Shown here piece by piece: positions 1-6,625 of a stretch of DNA of 16,541 nt. The DNA comes from Elusimicrobiota bacterium (GTDB taxonomy: Bacteria; Elusimicrobiota; Elusimicrobia; Elusimicrobiales; UBA9959). The stretch's first letter is position 1; every line of letters starts with the position of its first letter. The stretch spans positions 6,338 to 22,878 of the forward strand of contig DMES01000006.1 of the NCBI GenBank assembly GCA_003450815.1, read 5' to 3'. The position numbers and the translations under genes are program-made. The notes under the pieces are model-generated. The model was not told the origin of the DNA and did not search any database. It was given only the letters and a program-made list of their open reading frames with translations.

Positions 1-648
1 TGAAGAAGGGTCTATTTTCCCCAGCATAGGCACATTAACGCTCCCGTTTTCGCAGGGACAGCCGGTTTTCCCGGCCAGAGCATGCAGCGCAGCGGTTATT
101 TCGCCTGGAGTGCGGGTTTGGGTAAAACCAACCAGGAGTTTATCTCCTACAAAAAATGTAGGAAAGCCGGAAGGAGCGGCTTTATGCTTTGCCAGGTATT
201 GCGCGAAAAGCGCGAGATTATTTTTGTCGCGTTTAACCTCGTAGGTGTTCACGCGCAAGCCTGGATAGGCCGCGTTCAGCGTTGAAAGCCAGTTGATGGC
301 TTTGCGGCAATGAGGGCAGTCATAGGTGTAAAAAAGCGCGATTTCCGCTTGTATAGGCGTGGGCGTAGAAACTGTTGATCCCGTCGGGACCGATTTTACC
401 GGTTTTGCGCGCTGAATTGCCGGAGACGGAATCCCTGCGGAAACGGCTGATGAACTGGCCTGAAGTTTCCCGGCAGTGGCGGGCAGTCCCCGCCCCGGAA
501 TAAAACCGCTCTCCTGTCCCAAAAAAGGAAATTTTATTTCGCCGGGCCCGCAGGCGTCAGCCTGCGGGTTCGTCAGACACGGCTCCTTGAGATCAGACGC
601 GTAAACACCGGCGCAACAGAAAAACACAATAATGAGGATTTTTCGCAT
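1..648 (-). CDS. Secreted glutaredoxin/thioredoxin-like protein, 3' end outside the window (likely glutaredoxin plus membrane thiol-relay fusion)
   Basis: I translated this frame by hand; it is open from an ATG at 648 to the window edge, giving 216 residues without a stop. Residues 1-17 form a signal peptide (MRK, a hydrophobic run, then VYA). A Pro/Ser/Thr-rich linker fills about 40-100. A thioredoxin fold follows, with a CPHC redox motif at 111-114 and the expected cis-proline segment GFPTFFV at 161-167. A further CPC lies at 197-199. The domain probably does disulfide exchange in the periplasm. From memory, a fold ending in a Val-Pro-(Met/Leu)-Leu-Gly-Lys-Ile-Asp segment often leads into a CcdA/DsbD-like membrane domain; that part would be outside the window, so the fusion is inference. 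The start is 13 bases after the deformylase stop. There is no clear ribosome-binding site, but TATAAT (661-666) lies 12 bases upstream. Confidence 0.8.
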   Translation of the reverse strand, partial: MRKILIIVFFCCAGVYASDLKEPCLTNPQADACGPGEIKFPFLGQESGFIPGRGLPATAGKLQASSSAVSAGIPSPAIQRAKPVKSVPTGSTVSTPTPIQAEIALFYTYDCPHCRKAINWLSTLNAAYPGLRVNTYEVKRDKNNLALFAQYLAKHKAAPSGFPTFFVGDKLLVGFTQTRTPGEITAALHALAGKTGCPCENGSVNVPMLGKIDPSS

Positions 649-660
649 AATTTGCGGGCA

Positions 661-666
661 ATTATA
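661..666 (-). promoter_or_regulatory. Possible internal -10 box before the glutaredoxin-like gene
   Basis: On the minus strand a perfect TATAAT, preceded by TG, overlaps the deformylase stop codon and lies 12 bases before the ATG at 648. No -35 match is visible at normal spacing. If used, it would give a transcript with a leader of only a few bases, which would fit the missing ribosome-binding site. Confidence 0.25.
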
Positions 667-1189
667 CAGTCAATTTGCTCCAGACGCGTTTAAGACGGGC
701 CAATACCGGCTTAAGTTTGAGCCGCGTCAACAACGGCATCCTGTCTATAAAGAGCATTCCGTCCAGATGGTCTATTTCATGTTGCAGCGCCCTTGCCAGG
801 AAACCGCGCGCGTTTATTTCCACCGGCAGGCCGCGCTTGTTGAGCGAACGCACTTTAACATTCTCAAAGCGGCGCACCCGCGCAAAAAGGCCTGGAAAGG
901 AAAGACAACCCTCTTCCCCGTCCTGGCGGCCCCGCGCGGACATTATCTCCGGATTTATCAGGACCAGCTTTATTTCCGGCTCATTCTCCCGCGCTATCTT
1001 TATGACCGACAGACGCAGGTCCAGCCCGATTTGATTGGCGGATAAACCCACCCCCCCGGCGGTCGACATCGTCTCATACATGTCGGCGATTATGCCGGGA
1101 AGTTTGTCCTTTTGAGCGGAAAAATTTACCGGCTTAGTTCTCTTCCGGAGTATCTTTTCCCCATATTTGCAGACCCGTCTGGCTGCCAT
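662..1189 (-). CDS. def: Peptide deformylase
   Basis: This enzyme removes the N-formyl group from the first methionine of new proteins in the cytoplasm, using a metal ion. All three family motifs are present: GVGLSANQ at 46-53 (motif 1), EEGCLSFPG at 92-100 (motif 2, metal ligand Cys95), and QHEIDHLDG at 136-144 (motif 3, ligands His137 and His141, catalytic Glu138). The length of 175 residues is normal. I start at the ATG at 1189, five bases after the stop of the Mrp gene. An in-frame TTG at 1204 would add five residues and overlap that gene. Neither start has a good ribosome-binding site, so translational coupling is likely. Motif 1 has Ser where most deformylases have Ala. Identification is firm; the exact start is not. 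Confidence 0.93.
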   Translation of the reverse strand: MAARRVCKYGEKILRKRTKPVNFSAQKDKLPGIIADMYETMSTAGGVGLSANQIGLDLRLSVIKIARENEPEIKLVLINPEIMSARGRQDGEEGCLSFPGLFARVRRFENVKVRSLNKRGLPVEINARGFLARALQHEIDHLDGMLFIDRMPLLTRLKLKPVLARLKRVWSKLTV

Positions 1190-1194
1190 AATAT

Positions 1195-2007
1195 TTACGG
1201 GCAAAGCCGGGAGAATTTTTCAGCTATGGCTTTTACGGCGTCCCGGGTTTTTCCGCTTTCAATGTCATAAAGAGTTTTCCCGGAATCGGCTAACATCGCC
1301 GCGCCTGGGTCCAGGGGGATTTTACCGAGGAACTCAACGCCCAGTTCTGCAGCCAGCTTTTCTCCGCCACCCCCGCTGAAGATCGGTGTTTCAACACCAC
1401 AGCCCGGGCAGACAAAACCGCTCATGTTTTCAACTACGCCGGTTATTTTTAGCTTCAAGCTGCGTGCAAAGGAAGCGCTTCTCCTCGCGTCGTCCAGCGC
1501 CACCTCCTGCGGCGTGGTCACCAGTACGGCGGTAAGCCCTGGTATGGCCTGTGCAACGGTCAGGGATTCGTCGCCTGTTCCTGGAGGGGAGTCCAGGAAG
1601 AGATAATCCAGTTTCCCCCATTTAACACCGCCCAGCAGCTCTTTTATGGCCGAGGTCTTGCGGGGGCCGCGCCATATAAGCGCGGTGGAAGTATCCATTC
1701 CCAGCAAGGCCATGCTGCAAACCGAAAGGTTAGGGGCCGCGTTAAAAGGCAATATGCTTTGCCCATCCGATTCAAGACGTACACCTGTTATTCCAAGCAT
1801 GCGGGCAACATTCGGGCCGTGCAGGTCAATGTCCAACAGACCGGTTCTTTTGCCGGAGGCGGCCATAGCCGAGGCCAGGTTCACCGCTACGGTGCTTTTA
1901 CCCACCCCTCCCTTTCCGCTCATTACCAGCACTTTATTGCGAACCAGCTTCATGCCTGCGGCTATCTCTTCATCCTGTTGTTTAATGGTCTCTTCCATTG
2001 ATGCCAT
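1195..2007 (-). CDS. Mrp/NBP35 (ApbC)-type iron-sulfur carrier ATPase
   Basis: Proteins of this family are cytoplasmic P-loop ATPases that hold and transfer 4Fe-4S clusters to target enzymes. The deviant Walker A motif GKGGVGKS is at 31-38, the LDIDLHGPN segment at 58-66, and the switch segment DSPPGTGDE at 139-147. The CxxC pair (Cys200, Cys203) that bridges a cluster between two subunits in this family is present. The length of 270 residues fits the version without an N-terminal DUF59 domain. The start is secure: AGGAGG lies five bases before the ATG at 2007, whereas the next ATG, three codons on, would be too far. It follows the arginine decarboxylase by 74 bases, so it may have its own promoter. 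It is distinct from the two ferredoxin-containing paralogues upstream in the same gene run. Confidence 0.93.
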   Translation of the reverse strand: MASMEETIKQQDEEIAAGMKLVRNKVLVMSGKGGVGKSTVAVNLASAMAASGKRTGLLDIDLHGPNVARMLGITGVRLESDGQSILPFNAAPNLSVCSMALLGMDTSTALIWRGPRKTSAIKELLGGVKWGKLDYLFLDSPPGTGDESLTVAQAIPGLTAVLVTTPQEVALDDARRSASFARSLKLKITGVVENMSGFVCPGCGVETPIFSGGGGEKLAAELGVEFLGKIPLDPGAAMLADSGKTLYDIESGKTRDAVKAIAEKFSRLCP

Positions 2008-2081
2008 TTAAGCCTCCTTCCCGACCGTGAAGCCGGGCACAAAAACGCAATTTGTTATCATAACGACCGCTTCAATTGTTT

Positions 2082-2627
2082 TCAACGTGCGAAAACAGCT
2101 GCTGAAATCACTGTAGTCCAGACTCCTTCGCGGCCTATGGCCGACTGGGTGATGTTCATGGTGCGCACTATCTTGCCGCTCATCTCCCAGACTTCTTCCT
2201 TTTTGTCCCAGGAGGCATTAGCATCGAATTCTATGCCTAACGTGGTGGAGAGCATCATTGCGGCAAGGTCCTCGGCATATTCTCCGGAATGGCTGTCGGT
2301 TTCGCCCCAGCTGTGATGCTCAGAAATGTAACCGTGGTTGGCTCTGTTTTTTGGTATGGCCAGGCCTATTGAGGCCGTGACTAAACGGTGTTTCTCCTGG
2401 ACGGCATTGCGAGCTATCACCGCATGTAATATCTGACCGCTTTTAAGGCGTGTCAGCCCATGCGCCGGCTTTATCAACCTGCACTTGGGCGGGAAAATGC
2501 TTGAAACATGCACCAGATTGAACTGGGCGATCTGTGCATCGCGCAGAGCTTCCTCGAAACTGGCCAGTTTTTCAACATGACGACCTACACCTTTGGTTAG
2601 AAAGACCTCTTTGGGCACGAATTGCAT
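2082..2627 (-). CDS. pdaD: Pyruvoyl-dependent arginine decarboxylase
   Basis: The enzyme converts arginine to agmatine and CO2, the first step of one polyamine route. It uses a pyruvoyl group made by self-cleavage rather than pyridoxal phosphate. The cleavage motif NLVHVSSIFPP is at 37-47; by analogy with the Methanocaldococcus jannaschii enzyme the chain should break between Ser42 and Ser43. Glu103, 12 residues after the start of an IPK segment, aligns with the catalytic glutamate of that enzyme. The length of 181 residues is normal. I start at the ATG at 2627 because GGAGG lies six bases upstream. A longer reading to 2714 would run through the small ORF in another frame. The A of this ATG is the last base of the preceding small ORF's stop (TGATG), which implies coupled translation. 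No agmatine-using enzyme is in the window. Confidence 0.92.
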   Translation of the reverse strand: MQFVPKEVFLTKGVGRHVEKLASFEEALRDAQIAQFNLVHVSSIFPPKCRLIKPAHGLTRLKSGQILHAVIARNAVQEKHRLVTASIGLAIPKNRANHGYISEHHSWGETDSHSGEYAEDLAAMMLSTTLGIEFDANASWDKKEEVWEMSGKIVRTMNITQSAIGREGVWTTVISAAVFAR

Positions 2628-2803
2628 CAATTTCCTCCAGTTGGAATTAAATTTGCTAAAACAGTGCGGCAAGTGTCGCCCGGCCGCAGCGGATCCCCGG
2701 CTTTTAGCGGGCAAGAGATGCGTCTGGCTATGCTGCCCGCAATCTGCTCAATCGCCAGCACTTGCCATCCTTCCCTGGCGAGCGCACAAAAACCGCTTTT
2801 CAT
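2627..2803 (-). CDS. Small 58-residue protein resembling a piece of phosphatidylserine decarboxylase
   Basis: This reading frame emerges only by hand translation of the gap between two larger genes. It starts at an ATG that overlaps the radical SAM stop by four bases (ATGA), and ends in a TGA sharing one base with the arginine decarboxylase ATG (TGATG). A G-rich GGCGGGGGAA precedes the start, and an in-frame stop lies shortly upstream, so it is not a longer broken frame. Its core, from REGWQVL through QIAGSIARRI to LKAGDPLRPGD, closely recalls the segment of phosphatidylserine or archaetidylserine decarboxylases that reads like QIAGLIARRI...VKEGD.VKRGE. The catalytic GST/pyruvoyl region of those enzymes is absent. 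It could be a stand-alone lipoyl/hammerhead-like fold, or a decayed remnant kept by its position. Existence as a gene is likely; function is unknown. Confidence 0.68.
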   Translation of the reverse strand: MKSGFCALAREGWQVLAIEQIAGSIARRISCPLKAGDPLRPGDTCRTVLANLIPTGGN

Positions 2804-3594
2804 ATTTTCCCCCGCCTTTTAAGCGTATCCGGCGCGCTTACCGGCAGCACGTCAGGGGTTTCTTCGCCGTAAACATTAATAATCCTGATACCGTCCGCGC
2901 CCAATCTCTTAAGCTCCGCGCCTGTTATCAGGCAGGCCAAAGCCATTTCATTGCGGCTAAGAGGCTTCGCCGGGCAGGGGCGCAATGGTGTGTTGAGTTG
3001 CACTTCGTCAGGTGAAATCTTGGAGTAAAGCGCGGCAAAGTCCAGCGCGTAAGCCTTATTGCGGTCGATCAACATGGTTTGTATGGCCAAGCGTCCGCGC
3101 AGGCCCTTTGAAAAACGAACCAGTCCTTTGACTATTTCATCAAAACATATCCCGGGCGCAGGCCGATTGATCTCATTGAAAAGTTCGGCGTTCGGAGCGT
3201 CCAGCTTGGCTATGACAAAATCAAAAGCGGAAAGCTCATCCCTGAGCTTTTCCGAATATATCAGCGATGCATTGGTTATAATCGCCGTTTTTTCAGTTCT
3301 ACGCCTGCCGCATTCAAACAGCAGCTCCTTTATATTGGCCGCGAGTGTGGGTTCGCCCCTGCCTGAAAAAGTCAGGTAATCGGCAGGGGCCTTTAACAAA
3401 TCCAATTCAGCCCCCAGAGCTTGCGGTTGAACATAAACAGCGCGGTCCGGCGGTGCGGGGAGGCAGTCCCCCAGCTGGCAGTAAACGCAGTTGTAATCAC
3501 AGATCTTCTCCGGGCGCGAAATTGGGTCCACCCCCAGAGACGCGCCCAGCCGCCATGACCCTACCGGTCCATAGCAGTATTTGAACTGTGTCAC
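2800..3594 (-). CDS. Radical SAM protein, COG0731-like
   Basis: The N-terminus has a YGPVGSWRLGASLGVDP segment (8-24) followed by the CX3CX2C cluster motif, Cys32, Cys36 and Cys39, in the form CDYNCVYC. This motif binds the 4Fe-4S cluster that splits S-adenosylmethionine. The GRGEP segment at 78-82 corresponds to the SAM-contacting GGEP motif. The arrangement matches the COG0731 Fe-S oxidoreductases, distant relatives of the wyosine enzyme TYW1; the substrate here is unknown. The length is 264 residues. The start is a GTG whose codon overlaps the DUF169 stop (GTGA). No ribosome-binding site is visible, so coupling is likely. Its 3' end overlaps the 58-residue ORF by four bases. Placement among cluster-assembly and DUF169 genes hints at a modification or cofactor role, but that is inference. 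Confidence 0.85.
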   Translation of the reverse strand: MTQFKYCYGPVGSWRLGASLGVDPISRPEKICDYNCVYCQLGDCLPAPPDRAVYVQPQALGAELDLLKAPADYLTFSGRGEPTLAANIKELLFECGRRRTEKTAIITNASLIYSEKLRDELSAFDFVIAKLDAPNAELFNEINRPAPGICFDEIVKGLVRFSKGLRGRLAIQTMLIDRNKAYALDFAALYSKISPDEVQLNTPLRPCPAKPLSRNEMALACLITGAELKRLGADGIRIINVYGEETPDVLPVSAPDTLKRRGKI

Positions 3595-4238
3595 GCGGCA
3601 GCCATGACGGTTTTATTCCGCCAAGCCCGTGCAAATATTTCCGCAGTCTTTTCCGATAAACAGACGCATACCTGACCCTGCAGGCCCGCTATCTTTATGG
3701 CTTTCGCGCAACCAAGTGACAGTGAAGGAGCCTTGCTTATTAAAGCTCCCGCTGTGCCCTCGGAACAAAAACTCATTACGCCTGTAAATTTACAGTTCAG
3801 TTTATTGCCGGTAATAGCCGACCATGCCTGGGCGATTTCGTTGCCTGATCCAAGCAGCATGAAAGAGAGGTACACGTCTGCCCCGTAACCGGACAAGTTA
3901 AAACTTACATACTCCGGGGTAAAGTTTAGGCGCGGCACACCTGAGATGGATGATTTTGGGTCTATCAGCGTATTCAAACGGCCAGGCACGAAGCTGCCGA
4001 ATACCGGAGCTTTAGTTCCCGGGAAGTTAAACGCGTATTTGGCACCGCCGCACGGGATAGATGAAACCTTAAGCAGAATCGGTTCTCCGATCGCGCGCGA
4101 TGCCGCATCGCAGAAAGTCATTGCCGGGGACAGTTTTATTCCGCGCGGCTTTGTTTTGTGAAATTTAACCGCGATCCAATGTGACCCCATCATTTCCATA
4201 AGAACTTCCCTCATTTCGTTGCTATCTTCGTTTTTCAT
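3591..4238 (-). CDS. DUF169 family protein
   Basis: The 215-residue product fits DUF169 (COG2043), a cysteine-bearing family of unknown function found mostly in anaerobes. Visible family-like features are WIAVKF near 21-26, FCDAASRA with Cys43, IPCGGAKYAF with Cys63, and a C-terminal SLGCAKA segment. There is no signal peptide or membrane segment. I choose the ATG at 4238 because AGGAGG lies six bases upstream. An earlier in-frame ATG at 4313 overlaps the stop of the NifX-like gene as ATGA and would add 25 residues of poor character. The gene overlaps the radical SAM gene by four bases, suggesting the two products act together or need matched amounts. Family assignment is from memory of the motif pattern; the role is not known. 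Confidence 0.78.
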   Translation of the reverse strand: MKNEDSNEMREVLMEMMGSHWIAVKFHKTKPRGIKLSPAMTFCDAASRAIGEPILLKVSSIPCGGAKYAFNFPGTKAPVFGSFVPGRLNTLIDPKSSISGVPRLNFTPEYVSFNLSGYGADVYLSFMLLGSGNEIAQAWSAITGNKLNCKFTGVMSFCSEGTAGALISKAPSLSLGCAKAIKIAGLQGQVCVCLSEKTAEIFARAWRNKTVMAAA

Positions 4239-4309
4239 AAAGTTCCTCCTGTAAATTGCCGCACCATGCCTCCCTTCGTTATTAAGAATAAGCTCAGAAC
4301 GCATGGGAT

Positions 4310-4630
4310 TCATTTCTTCAGATATTCTTCAACGGCCTGGCGCACTGTCTTAACTCCGGAAATACCGGTAACGCCTTTTATTCCGGCGGCCTCAATCGCC
4401 GTTTTGGCATTGGGGCCAAGGTCCCCGGTGAGAATTACCTGCGCGCCGTGCGCCGCTACCTGCCGTACGGCTTCGGGTCCTGCGCCGCCCTGCATGCTCT
4501 CGGCAGCGTTGATGACCGGAGTAAAGCTCATGCCCTCACTTTCAACTATCACAAAATAAGGCGCACGCCCGAAGCGTTCGCTTACTTTAGCATCCATAGC
4601 GCCACTCATGGCTGAAACACATATTTTCAT
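4310..4630 (-). CDS. NifX/NifB C-terminal-like (dinitrogenase iron-molybdenum cofactor domain) protein, second copy
   Basis: This 106-residue protein is a single domain of the family that binds iron-molybdenum cofactor precursors in nitrogen fixers (NifX, NafY, NifB C-terminus). Typical features are MKICVSAMSG at the start, ERFGRAPYFVIVE at 18-30, a gly-rich loop after INAAESMQGGAG, and the VILTGDLGPNA segment. In organisms without nitrogenase such stand-alone domains sit beside MinD/Mrp ATPases and their ligand is unknown; no nif structural gene is in this window. AGGAG lies six bases before the ATG. It follows the ZIP transporter by 18 bases and belongs to the same operon. Unlike the first copy upstream it has no Cys/His-rich tail, so the two copies are probably not interchangeable. 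Confidence 0.87.
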   Translation of the reverse strand: MKICVSAMSGAMDAKVSERFGRAPYFVIVESEGMSFTPVINAAESMQGGAGPEAVRQVAAHGAQVILTGDLGPNAKTAIEAAGIKGVTGISGVKTVRQAVEEYLKK

Positions 4631-4648
4631 TTTTTTCTCCTTTGACTC

Positions 4649-5389
4649 TCAATGACCGAATACAAAAAAAGCTATAGTGCCTACCCCGGTCAGGCCTAGA
4701 ACGAATTGCATCACCGGGCTGTCACTTCCAGGGTGTCGGTGCGCGGCCGGTATCAGATCCGCCAGGGCTATATAAATAAAACTTGCTGCGGAAAATGCCA
4801 TAACATAAGGCAAAGCCGGCCTGAAGGAATCCAGCGCATAATAAGCCCCAAACGCGCCAGGTAACGTCGCCAATGAAGAAACGGTATTGGCCACCAGCGC
4901 TTTCTTACGGGACCAGCCGGCTGACAATAGAATGGCAAAATCCCCTGTTTCCTGCGGTATTTCATGCGCCACCACGGCCAGCGTAGAACTTAAAGCCAGC
5001 GCCGGGGAAACCAGCAGAGCCGAACCTATAAGAATCCCATCGATAAAATTGTGCAACGAGTCTCCGATGATTATCATCGCCCCTGTCGAAGAATGAACCT
5101 CGCAGCTTTCTTTATGGCAATGCCGCCAAAGCAGCGTTTTCTCAAACCCCAGAAAGATGAAAATACCGGCCAGCGTAGCGCCCAAAACGGCGGCGGACGT
5201 AGCGTTCATATCGACGGCTTTGGGCAAGAGACCGAGGAAAGCCGCGCCAAGCAGTGTTCCGGTGGCGTAACTTACAAGACACGGCAGAAGACTTTTGCGC
5301 GTTTTTTCAGGGAAAAGCAAAAAAAGTCCGGCGGCCAGGACGCTCAGGATACTGCCGATAAGACTAAGGACTAACAGTTTCATTCCCAT
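4649..5389 (-). CDS. ZIP family metal transporter
   Basis: The 246-residue product is a polytopic inner-membrane protein with about seven to eight hydrophobic segments, as expected for ZIP transporters, which import zinc, iron or related divalent metals. The two signature transmembrane motifs are present: HNFIDG at 113-118 and HEIPQETGDFAIL beginning at His142; both supply the binuclear metal site in this family. A short Cys/His-rich loop (about 89-99, WRHCHKESCEVH) lies between the third and fourth segments, where ZIP proteins carry a variable metal-binding loop. The first ATG shares a base with the upstream stop (TGATG). An ATG two codons on is also possible. No ribosome-binding site is seen, so it should depend on coupling. 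Its place in a run of iron-sulfur genes behind a Fur-type operator suggests iron as substrate, but the sequence alone does not tell. Confidence 0.9.
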   Translation of the reverse strand: MGMKLLVLSLIGSILSVLAAGLFLLFPEKTRKSLLPCLVSYATGTLLGAAFLGLLPKAVDMNATSAAVLGATLAGIFIFLGFEKTLLWRHCHKESCEVHSSTGAMIIIGDSLHNFIDGILIGSALLVSPALALSSTLAVVAHEIPQETGDFAILLSAGWSRKKALVANTVSSLATLPGAFGAYYALDSFRPALPYVMAFSAASFIYIALADLIPAAHRHPGSDSPVMQFVLGLTGVGTIAFFVFGH

Positions 5390-5757
5390 CAGGGTTTTAT
5401 TAAGTAATCAGCCAAAGCCCGGTAAAAAGCGGTGGAGGCGAGTATGGCGCAATGTTTATGGTCTTGCGGTACCTGCCCCAGCGTCCGGAGTATCAGCCCG
5501 GGCGAAATAAAGAAAGCTTCGGACAGCGGCCTGCCGTCAACGTAAAAAGAGACAGCCGCTCCGCAGGCTGTAGTAACGCCGCAACCGTCCGCGTGGAAAC
5601 GCACTTCGGTTATTTTGTCGTTTTCAATATTTACAAAAAATTCCATGGTATCGCCGCAAGGGCCTTTCACCCGCGCGGAAGCCGTCGGGTCGTTAAGGCG
5701 GCCAGAGTATTGCTTAATCGCGTCTTCTAAAGCTATTTTTCTTTCTTTCGTTTCCAT
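5389..5757 (-). CDS. IscU/NifU N-terminal-like iron-sulfur scaffold protein
   Basis: The protein of 122 residues has the three conserved cysteines of IscU/NifU scaffolds: Cys34 followed by Gly and Asp36 (PCGDTM), Cys59 in DGCGVTTACGA, and Cys103 preceded by His102 (HKHC). These residues hold a nascent cluster in the family. An extra Cys65 is also present, and the usual IscU lysine-rich LPPVK chaperone-binding motif is absent. It is therefore a divergent scaffold, perhaps dedicated to the neighbouring ATPases. I start at the ATG at 5757, one base after the stop of the MinD-like gene, with GGAG seven bases upstream; a longer reading to 5880 is a shadow of that gene. The 3' end shares one base with the ZIP start. 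No cysteine desulfurase gene is nearby in the window. Confidence 0.82.
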   Translation of the reverse strand: METKERKIALEDAIKQYSGRLNDPTASARVKGPCGDTMEFFVNIENDKITEVRFHADGCGVTTACGAAVSFYVDGRPLSEAFFISPGLILRTLGQVPQDHKHCAILASTAFYRALADYLIKP

Positions 5758-5758
5758 T

Positions 5759-6625
5759 TCAGTGCTCCAGCTGTGCCTTAAGGCTTTTCCATGCTTTCTC
5801 CACCGCCTCAGCGGCAGGGCCTGTGCCGTCTTCACCCAGTGTTTTGCGGTCAAGCAAAGTTTTGACCACCCCTGTGTCAAAAGGCACCCTTCCCAGCAGG
5901 CCGAATCCTAAACCCGAAGCGGTCCTTTCAAGAGTCTCTGTTTCTTCTTCATTCAGGTCCCACTTGTTCACCAGCAGGAAGCCCATGATCTTCTGCTGGC
6001 GCAACAGTTCCGCGAGGCGCAGAAAATCGTGCCGTCCGGAAATGGTAGGCTCGGCAACGATCACTACGGCGTTCACTCCCCCCAGTGAAGCCAGCACGGG
6101 GCATCCTATACCGGGTGAGCCGTCAAGAATGAGAAACTCCGCGCCAACGGCTTCGGCCGCCTTAACGGCCTCCGTTTTCAGGAGCGCCACCAGTTTGCCC
6201 GAATTCGCTTCGCCCGGCTCAAGACGCGCCCCGGCAAAATTGCCGAAACGGCAGCCGGAAATCGCCAGGGTACCGCTCAGGACTTTATTAAAATTTATCG
6301 CGCCGGCCTGACAGTTCCAGACACAGACGCCGCAGCCTTCGCAAGAAGTCTCGTTTACCCTAAAAGGTGAGGAAGCGATCGCGCCAAAGCGGCAGACTTC
6401 CAGACAGCGCCCGCAGGAGACGCATTTGGCCGGGTCTATGGATGCCTTTTTCCCGCCGTAGAAATTACTGCGCTCCACAGGGGCTGGTGAAAGTATTATA
6501 TGCAGATCTGCGGCGTCCACGTCGCAATCGGCGCATACACAAGGCGCTGCCAGGCGCGCGAACGCCCCTGCCACCGTGGTTTTACCGGTGCCGCCTTTGC
6601 CGCTTAAAATCAGCACTTGTTTCAC
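5759..6625 (-). CDS. MinD/Mrp-type P-loop ATPase with inserted 2x4Fe-4S ferredoxin domain (copy 1)
   Basis: The 288-residue protein starts with the deviant Walker A GKGGTGKTT at 9-17 and continues as a SIMIBI-class ATPase (CADCDVDAADL at 31-41, ILDGSPGIGCP later). Between these a ferredoxin domain is inserted, with two complete CxxCxxCxxxC sets: Cys68, 71, 74, 78 and Cys95, 98, 101, 105. The protein should bind two 4Fe-4S clusters and couple ATP hydrolysis to cluster or electron handling in the cytoplasm. Such ATPases typically occur as adjacent pairs next to NifX-like domains in anaerobes, as here. The start is GTG and overlaps the stop of the other copy (GTGA); no ribosome-binding site is visible, so equal synthesis by coupling is likely. 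Confidence 0.92.
   Translation of the reverse strand: MKQVLILSGKGGTGKTTVAGAFARLAAPCVCADCDVDAADLHIILSPAPVERSNFYGGKKASIDPAKCVSCGRCLEVCRFGAIASSPFRVNETSCEGCGVCVWNCQAGAINFNKVLSGTLAISGCRFGNFAGARLEPGEANSGKLVALLKTEAVKAAEAVGAEFLILDGSPGIGCPVLASLGGVNAVVIVAEPTISGRHDFLRLAELLRQQKIMGFLLVNKWDLNEEETETLERTASGLGFGLLGRVPFDTGVVKTLLDRKTLGEDGTGPAAEAVEKAWKSLKAQLEH

Noticed and set aside
632..1045. Long plus-strand frames over the deformylase gene
   Set aside because: They are antisense to a gene with all three deformylase motifs, lack family-like sequence and have no suitable ribosome-binding site.
2078..2096. Inverted repeat GTTTTC/GAAAAC at the end of the arginine decarboxylase gene
   Set aside because: The stem is short and AT-rich and is not followed by a U-tract, so I do not call it a terminator, though a weak effect is possible.
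4310..4630. Evidence of a nitrogenase locus from NifX-like proteins
   Set aside because: No nifH, nifD, nifK, nifE, nifN or nifB is present, and stand-alone NifX-like domains are common in organisms without nitrogenase.
5823..6311. 162-residue plus-strand frame opposite the first ferredoxin-ATPase
   Set aside because: It is a low-complexity Ser/Arg/Pro-rich translation typical of an antisense shadow; the minus strand encodes a full ATPase.
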